From: Catenuloplanes niger
GTDB lineage: Bacteria; Actinomycetota; Actinomycetes; Mycobacteriales; Micromonosporaceae
Length of the DNA: 64,000 bases
NCBI RefSeq assembly: GCF_031458255.1
Contig: NZ_JAVDYC010000001.1
Coordinates: 62,001 to 126,000, forward strand
Direction: 5' to 3'
Every line of letters begins with the position of its first letter. The first letter of the stretch is position 1. Under the pieces are notes generated by a model. The model made no database searches. It saw only the letters and a program-made list of their open reading frames with translations, and was not told where the DNA came from. This document shows positions 61,401 through 64,000 of this stretch, one piece after another. The position numbers were made by a program, and so were the translations under genes.

Positions 61401-61512
61401 GGCCGACGACGCGCGGGCCGGGACCGGTGTCACCGGCGGAGGCGGGACCGCCGGTCAGCACGCTCGCGGAGGGGATCGCCAGGGAGAGTCCGAGTGCGGT
61501 ACGCCGTCTCAT
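58423..61512 (-). CDS. Exported alpha-L-rhamnosidase, GH78
   Basis: 1029 residues with a signal peptide (MRRRTALGLSLAIPSASVLT, ending ASAG). Residues about 30-130 form a fibronectin-like/Bac_rhamnosid_N region (SWRFAETGSPAADRQTAYQI), followed by a beta-sandwich with an unusual glycine/threonine-rich insertion at about 240-330, a rhamnosidase concanavalin-like domain (FDLGQNIAGLPELRVKG) and an (alpha/alpha)6 barrel. The catalytic acid region is TDCPGREKLSYPADYTM and the base region GGMTTIGERWNRGDSKNH. It removes terminal L-rhamnose from plant glycosides or rhamnogalacturonans. The ATG overlaps the stop of the binding-protein gene (ATGA). Confidence 0.92.
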   Translation of the reverse strand: MRRRTALGLSLAIPSASVLTGGPASAGDTGPGPRVVGLRVDGRAGSPLGLDTVNPVLSWRFAETGSPAADRQTAYQIRVYGDRLLWDSGRVDSDVQSGVRYGGPALTSRQRLSWHVRAWDAHRRATDWSARSTWEMGLLHQSDWGPARWIEYPGRAETQPMPIFARRFSTDPRRTIGRARLYLSGVGMHLATLNGRSLTDEVLAPGYANYQLSSEYRVYDVTRHLRRGDNTVGVRLGNGPAYVRRSVVNPAVGRTAPYSWWQSQLKGNGTLTADAPAGATTVTLSSVAGYHVGGTINVDTGDGGDRLESRVITAIGTDTVSFTPGLSTPHPAAAAVTGSGNNIAAGDASAGAAVTPRFIARLEITYTDGRETVIVSDRQWRTALGPLTTDAWYSGSDHDARREQPGWDRPGADLSATAKRRDGTPAGWIAAGIAPPPNLATKLVGRTAPPIVIADRLTPVSITNPAPGTWVFDLGQNIAGLPELRVKGVPAGTVIRMSPAESLAADGTVDQASLKGGGGSRGTDLFNTYTTAGVRGGETWRPDFNYFGMQWVQVTGLPEGYVPTKETITGLRVQADTPIAGAVSTSNARVDRIHRMAWYSFASNMMSVFTDCPGREKLSYPADYTMPMGAIHRDFDLSAYLRTHQRHLVEGQSVADTPMAGNVALKTPVYDWGYSGRFGDEINWGNAIILVPGFLRQLYGDTETAARYYAPMVRFADYIARQKAVGHIVDAALADWVSAEPVSGRITGTWGYYMMIKELAVLARLTGHQADADRYAALATDIKAAFHQAFYNTTTRRYTADGNAGTTGASQTAQALALDAGLVPDSERQAVLDALVELIYAFHPAGDGPHFSGGTIGMAPTVRALSTGGRDDVLWDLIQRDEQPSYGYFMEPTVANPGGMTTIGERWNRGDSKNHMILAQIEEWFHAGLAGIRAADGTTAYRDLVIAPKVVGDLTFVKGHYTTPQGTARTEWRRDGNRLRLTVTVPPNTTAVVHVPTLGGRVTGTPPRATLLRDAVYRVPSGTYTFTTR

Positions 61513-62756
61513 GATCCCGCCTTGTAGTCGGTGTCCATGTCCTTGAGCACCTCGTCGGCCGTGGCCTGGCCGCTGAAGACCTCCTGCAGGCCGCTGAGCA
61601 TGGTCTGCTGGACCTTCGCGTTGGGCCACAGCTGGTCCATGAAGGGCACGGTGCGGTTGTCCGCGACGTAGGTGGTGAGTTCGGCGAGCCCGGGGTCGAC
61701 GGCGGTGCCGGCGCCGGGGAGGGTCGGCAGGCTGCCCTGCGCCTCGTTGAAGATCTTCATGCCCGCCGGCGACATGACGAAGGTGACGAACTTCAGCGCG
61801 AGGTCCCTGTTCTTGGCCTTGGCGTTGATGCCGTAGCCGGCACCGGCGGCGGCCGGCATGACGAACTCGGCCGGGTTGTCGGTGGCCGGGAGCGCCTTCA
61901 TGGTGAACGTGCCGGCCGGGTTCTTCTGCTTGAGCAGGCCGATGATCCAGTTGCCCTGGATGATGCCGAGCGTCTTCCCGGTCGCGGCCAAGGTCTGGCT
62001 GGCTTCGTAGCTGGTGCCGAGCGGGTCCCTCTGGAAGCAGCCGGCGGTGTTCATCTCCTGGTACTTCGCCATCGCGGTCGTCCACGGCGAGCCGGCGAAG
62101 CTGGTCCGGCCGGCGGCGAGCTTGGTGTCGAAGTCCCGGTCGGCGCCGTAGACGGTGGTGGCGGTCAGCGCGTAGAGGGCGATCTGGGTGACCCAGTTGT
62201 CCTGGATGCCGAGCGCGAACGCCGGGGTGCCCTTGCCCGCGGCGTCCCGGCAGAAGGTGAGCAGTTCGGTCCAGGTGCCCGGCGCCGTCAGTCCGGACTG
62301 CGCGAGTGCCTGGTCGTTGTAGACGGCGCCGATGCCGTTGAGCCCGAACACCGCGTTGTAGGTCTTGCCCTCGTACCGGGCGACCTTCTGGAACGACTCC
62401 GGCAGCTGCCCGGCCCACGGCTGGTCGGACAGGTCGAGCAGGTAGCCGGGCTCGGCGATGACGTAGGTGGCGCCGGGGTTGCCGTTGCCGGGCCAGACGG
62501 TCATCACGTCCGGTGCGGTGCCGGAGGACAGCTGGGTGCGGATCTGCTGCTGGTACTGGTCGGCGCCGCTGGTGGTGAGGTTGACGGTGACGCCGGGGTT
62601 GGCGGCCTTGAACGCGTCGACGACCTTCTCGATCGATCCCTGGTCGACCGACGCGATGGTCAGGGTGGTGCCGTCACCGGCGCCGGCGTTGGTGCCGCCG
62701 GAACAGCCGGCCAGCAGGGCCACGGCGGCGGCCGCCGTGAGTAGACGTGTGCGCAT
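61509..62756 (-). CDS. Extracellular sugar-binding lipoprotein of an ABC importer
   Basis: 415 residues, with a signal and lipobox MRTRLLTAAAAVALLAGCSG. Family 1 segments include VVDAFKAANPGVTVNLTTSG, SSGTAPDVMTVWPGNGNPGA and a long C-terminal FVTFVMSPAGMKIFNEAQGS. The ATG at 62756 follows GAGGGAG. It lies between two GH78 genes; the permeases are presumably outside the window. Its likely ligand is rhamnose or a rhamnose-containing oligosaccharide, by context. Confidence 0.9.
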   Translation of the reverse strand: MRTRLLTAAAAVALLAGCSGGTNAGAGDGTTLTIASVDQGSIEKVVDAFKAANPGVTVNLTTSGADQYQQQIRTQLSSGTAPDVMTVWPGNGNPGATYVIAEPGYLLDLSDQPWAGQLPESFQKVARYEGKTYNAVFGLNGIGAVYNDQALAQSGLTAPGTWTELLTFCRDAAGKGTPAFALGIQDNWVTQIALYALTATTVYGADRDFDTKLAAGRTSFAGSPWTTAMAKYQEMNTAGCFQRDPLGTSYEASQTLAATGKTLGIIQGNWIIGLLKQKNPAGTFTMKALPATDNPAEFVMPAAAGAGYGINAKAKNRDLALKFVTFVMSPAGMKIFNEAQGSLPTLPGAGTAVDPGLAELTTYVADNRTVPFMDQLWPNAKVQQTMLSGLQEVFSGQATADEVLKDMDTDYKAGS

Positions 62757-62779
62757 GGTTCTCCCTCGTGGAGATGGTT

Positions 62780-64000
62780 TCAGGCGGTGAAGGTGTAACG
62801 GCCGGACGTCAGCCGCAGGGCGAGGCCCGTGGCTTCCGGTTCGGCCCGGAGCACCCCGTCCGCCTCGGCGGCGGGCACCGTGCCCTCGTGCACGCCGCCG
62901 GGGTCGGAGGTGGGGATGTGCAGTTCGGCGGTGCATCCCGGCGGTACCGTGACGGTCACGGTGAGCCGGTCGTCCTCGCGGGACCAGCCGCAGGCCACGA
63001 GGCCGCGCGCGGTCTCCTGCTCGGCGTGCGCGCGGGTGAGGTGCCCGCCCGGGGTGGGACGCAGCAGCAGCTCGGAGTAGGCGACCGAACCGGCCGTCTG
63101 GTCGATGCCGGCGACGCGGCCGTAGAGCCAGTCACCGACGCTGCCCAGGCTGTAGTGGTTGAACGAGTTCATCGCCGCGGACTGGAAGCCGCCGTGGTCG
63201 GTCCAGCCGTCCCAGCGCTCCCAGATCGTGGTGGCGCCGTGCCGGATCGAGTACCCCCACGACGGGTACTCCCGCTGGTGCAGCAGGGCGTAGGCGAGGT
63301 CGGCGCGGCCGTGGTCGGTCAGCACCGGGCACAGCAGCGGCACGCCGACGAAGCCGGTGGTCAGCCGGTTGCCGCGGTTCTCGATGTCGGCGGCCAGGTG
63401 CGCGACGGCGTCGCCGACCAGGGCCGGCGGGAGCAGGCCGAACCCGATCGCCAGCAGGTACGCGGTCTGGGTGCCACCCTTGACGCTGCCGTCGTCACCG
63501 ACGAACGCGTCCTGGAACGCCCGGGTGATCGCGGCGTGCAGCTGCCGCCACCGTGCCGACGGTCTGCCGAGCACGTCGGCCGCCTCGGCCACGATCTGCG
63601 TGCTGCGCGCGAAGTACGCGGTCGCCAGCACGTCGCGAGGTGTGTCGGCGTCGATCTGCAGCCAGTCACCGTAGGAGTTGCCGGTGCGGTGCTGCCAGAG
63701 CAGGCCGGGGTTGTGCCGGTGGATGTGGTCGATCCAGGCGGTCATCGCGTCGAAGCAGCGTTCCAGGGTGCGCCGGTCGCCGTAGGTGCGCCACAGCAGC
63801 CACGGGATGATCACCCCGCCGTCGCCCCAGGCGGGTGCGCCCTCCCGCTCGAAGGCGATGATCGGGGCCACGTCACGGAACGCGCCGTCGTCGTCCTGGC
63901 CGTCGACGACGTCGCGCAGCCAGCGGGCGAAGAACGCGGACACGTCGGCGTTGCGGGTCGCGGTCGGTGCGAACACCTGCGCGTCGGCGAGCCAGCCGAG
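62780..64000 (-). CDS. Alpha-L-rhamnosidase, GH78, C-terminal part (5' end outside window)
   Basis: The frame is open to the window edge and encodes 406 residues. The first visible residues LGWLADAQVFAPTATRNADV are the continuation of the GH78 acid motif D-C-P-Q-R-x-E-R-L-G-W. The barrel continues with PAWGDGGVIIPWLLWRTYGD, NSYGDWLQIDADTP, TQTAYLLAIGFGLLP, the base motif HGATTIWERWDGWTDHGGFQ, and the closing sandwich ending SGRYTFTA. No signal peptide can be judged. It differs clearly from the downstream GH78 (the W-E-R-W form is kept here), so the pair may act on different linkages or inside and outside the cell. Confidence 0.9.
   Translation of the reverse strand, partial: LGWLADAQVFAPTATRNADVSAFFARWLRDVVDGQDDDGAFRDVAPIIAFEREGAPAWGDGGVIIPWLLWRTYGDRRTLERCFDAMTAWIDHIHRHNPGLLWQHRTGNSYGDWLQIDADTPRDVLATAYFARSTQIVAEAADVLGRPSARWRQLHAAITRAFQDAFVGDDGSVKGGTQTAYLLAIGFGLLPPALVGDAVAHLAADIENRGNRLTTGFVGVPLLCPVLTDHGRADLAYALLHQREYPSWGYSIRHGATTIWERWDGWTDHGGFQSAAMNSFNHYSLGSVGDWLYGRVAGIDQTAGSVAYSELLLRPTPGGHLTRAHAEQETARGLVACGWSREDDRLTVTVTVPPGCTAELHIPTSDPGGVHEGTVPAAEADGVLRAEPEATGLALRLTSGRYTFTA

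Noticed and set aside
58423-62418. A 1331-residue version of the GH78 protein
   Set aside because: The first 302 residues are a shifted reading of the binding-protein gene; the signal peptide begins at 61512.
1-64000. tRNA, rRNA, CRISPR array, riboswitch
   Set aside because: No cloverleaf-like element, regular spaced short repeats or recognised riboswitch core was noticed by eye; a covariance-model scan would be needed to exclude them.

Overview
The window is 64 kb of very GC-rich DNA with almost exclusively G/C third codon positions, GTG and TTG starts, twin-arginine exported proteins, many one- and two-component regulators and many ATGA/GTGA stop-start overlaps. This is typical of a large-genome actinobacterium. 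Two chemoreceptors and a full chemosensory operon suggest a motile-spored Micromonosporaceae-type organism (Actinoplanes/Catenuloplanes-like). That placement is an inference; no rRNA or tRNA gene was seen. No complete mobile element, CRISPR array or phage was found.

Layout. 0-0.6 kb: end of a proline racemase-family gene and an internally deleted ornithine-cyclodeaminase remnant. 0.6-6 kb: a sugar-binding lipoprotein coupled to a methyl-accepting chemoreceptor, facing a large secreted BNR-propeller protein. 6-16 kb: small regulator/enzyme modules (LysR with alpha/beta hydrolase and MFS pump, TetR, truncated aldo-keto reductase, SDR plus FAH-family hydrolase, acyltransferase, AraC plus SnoaL-like). 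15.4-20 kb: a 1264-residue modular protein resembling cargo of extracellular contractile injection systems, with a possible nucleotidyl-cyclase-like C-terminus, and a downstream partner gene. 20.3-29.7 kb: a seven-gene chemosensory operon with Wsp-like order (CheW, CheR-TPR, extended CheW, MCP, CheA-REC, CheB), whose last gene is a REC-REC-REC-histidine kinase where a diguanylate cyclase would sit in Wsp. 30-37.3 kb: HAD, hydrolase and VOC enzymes, an MtrAB/LpqB-like three-gene signalling operon, two STAS proteins and a PPOX-fold protein. 37.5-40.3 kb: a large membrane protein with two tandem PadR regulators. 40.5-48 kb: a sugar ABC importer and catabolic operon (two Gfo/Idh/MocA oxidoreductases, cupin, DUF6807) behind two LacI-type operators and ended by an 18-bp hairpin. 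48-52.4 kb: a gene-poor, repeat-bearing stretch with a TPR protein and a Tat-exported propeller-like protein. 52.4-57.1 kb: SDR, cyclophilin-like lipoprotein, and a divergent pair of exported esterases, one of them a cutinase/PET-hydrolase-family enzyme with altered subsites. 57.2-64 kb: a rhamnoside-degradation cluster with two GH78 enzymes, a solute-binding protein and a frameshifted GH1 gene.

Together the region joins environmental sensing with use of plant or algal polymers: exported hydrolases release sugars or acids, ABC binding proteins and oxidoreductases take them up and process them, and LacI/LysR/AraC/PadR-type control is local. The most unusual items are the Wsp-like operon with an altered output protein, the injection-system-cargo-like protein, the cutinase-like enzyme and its esterase partner, and a roughly 47-bp repeat present three times between genes.
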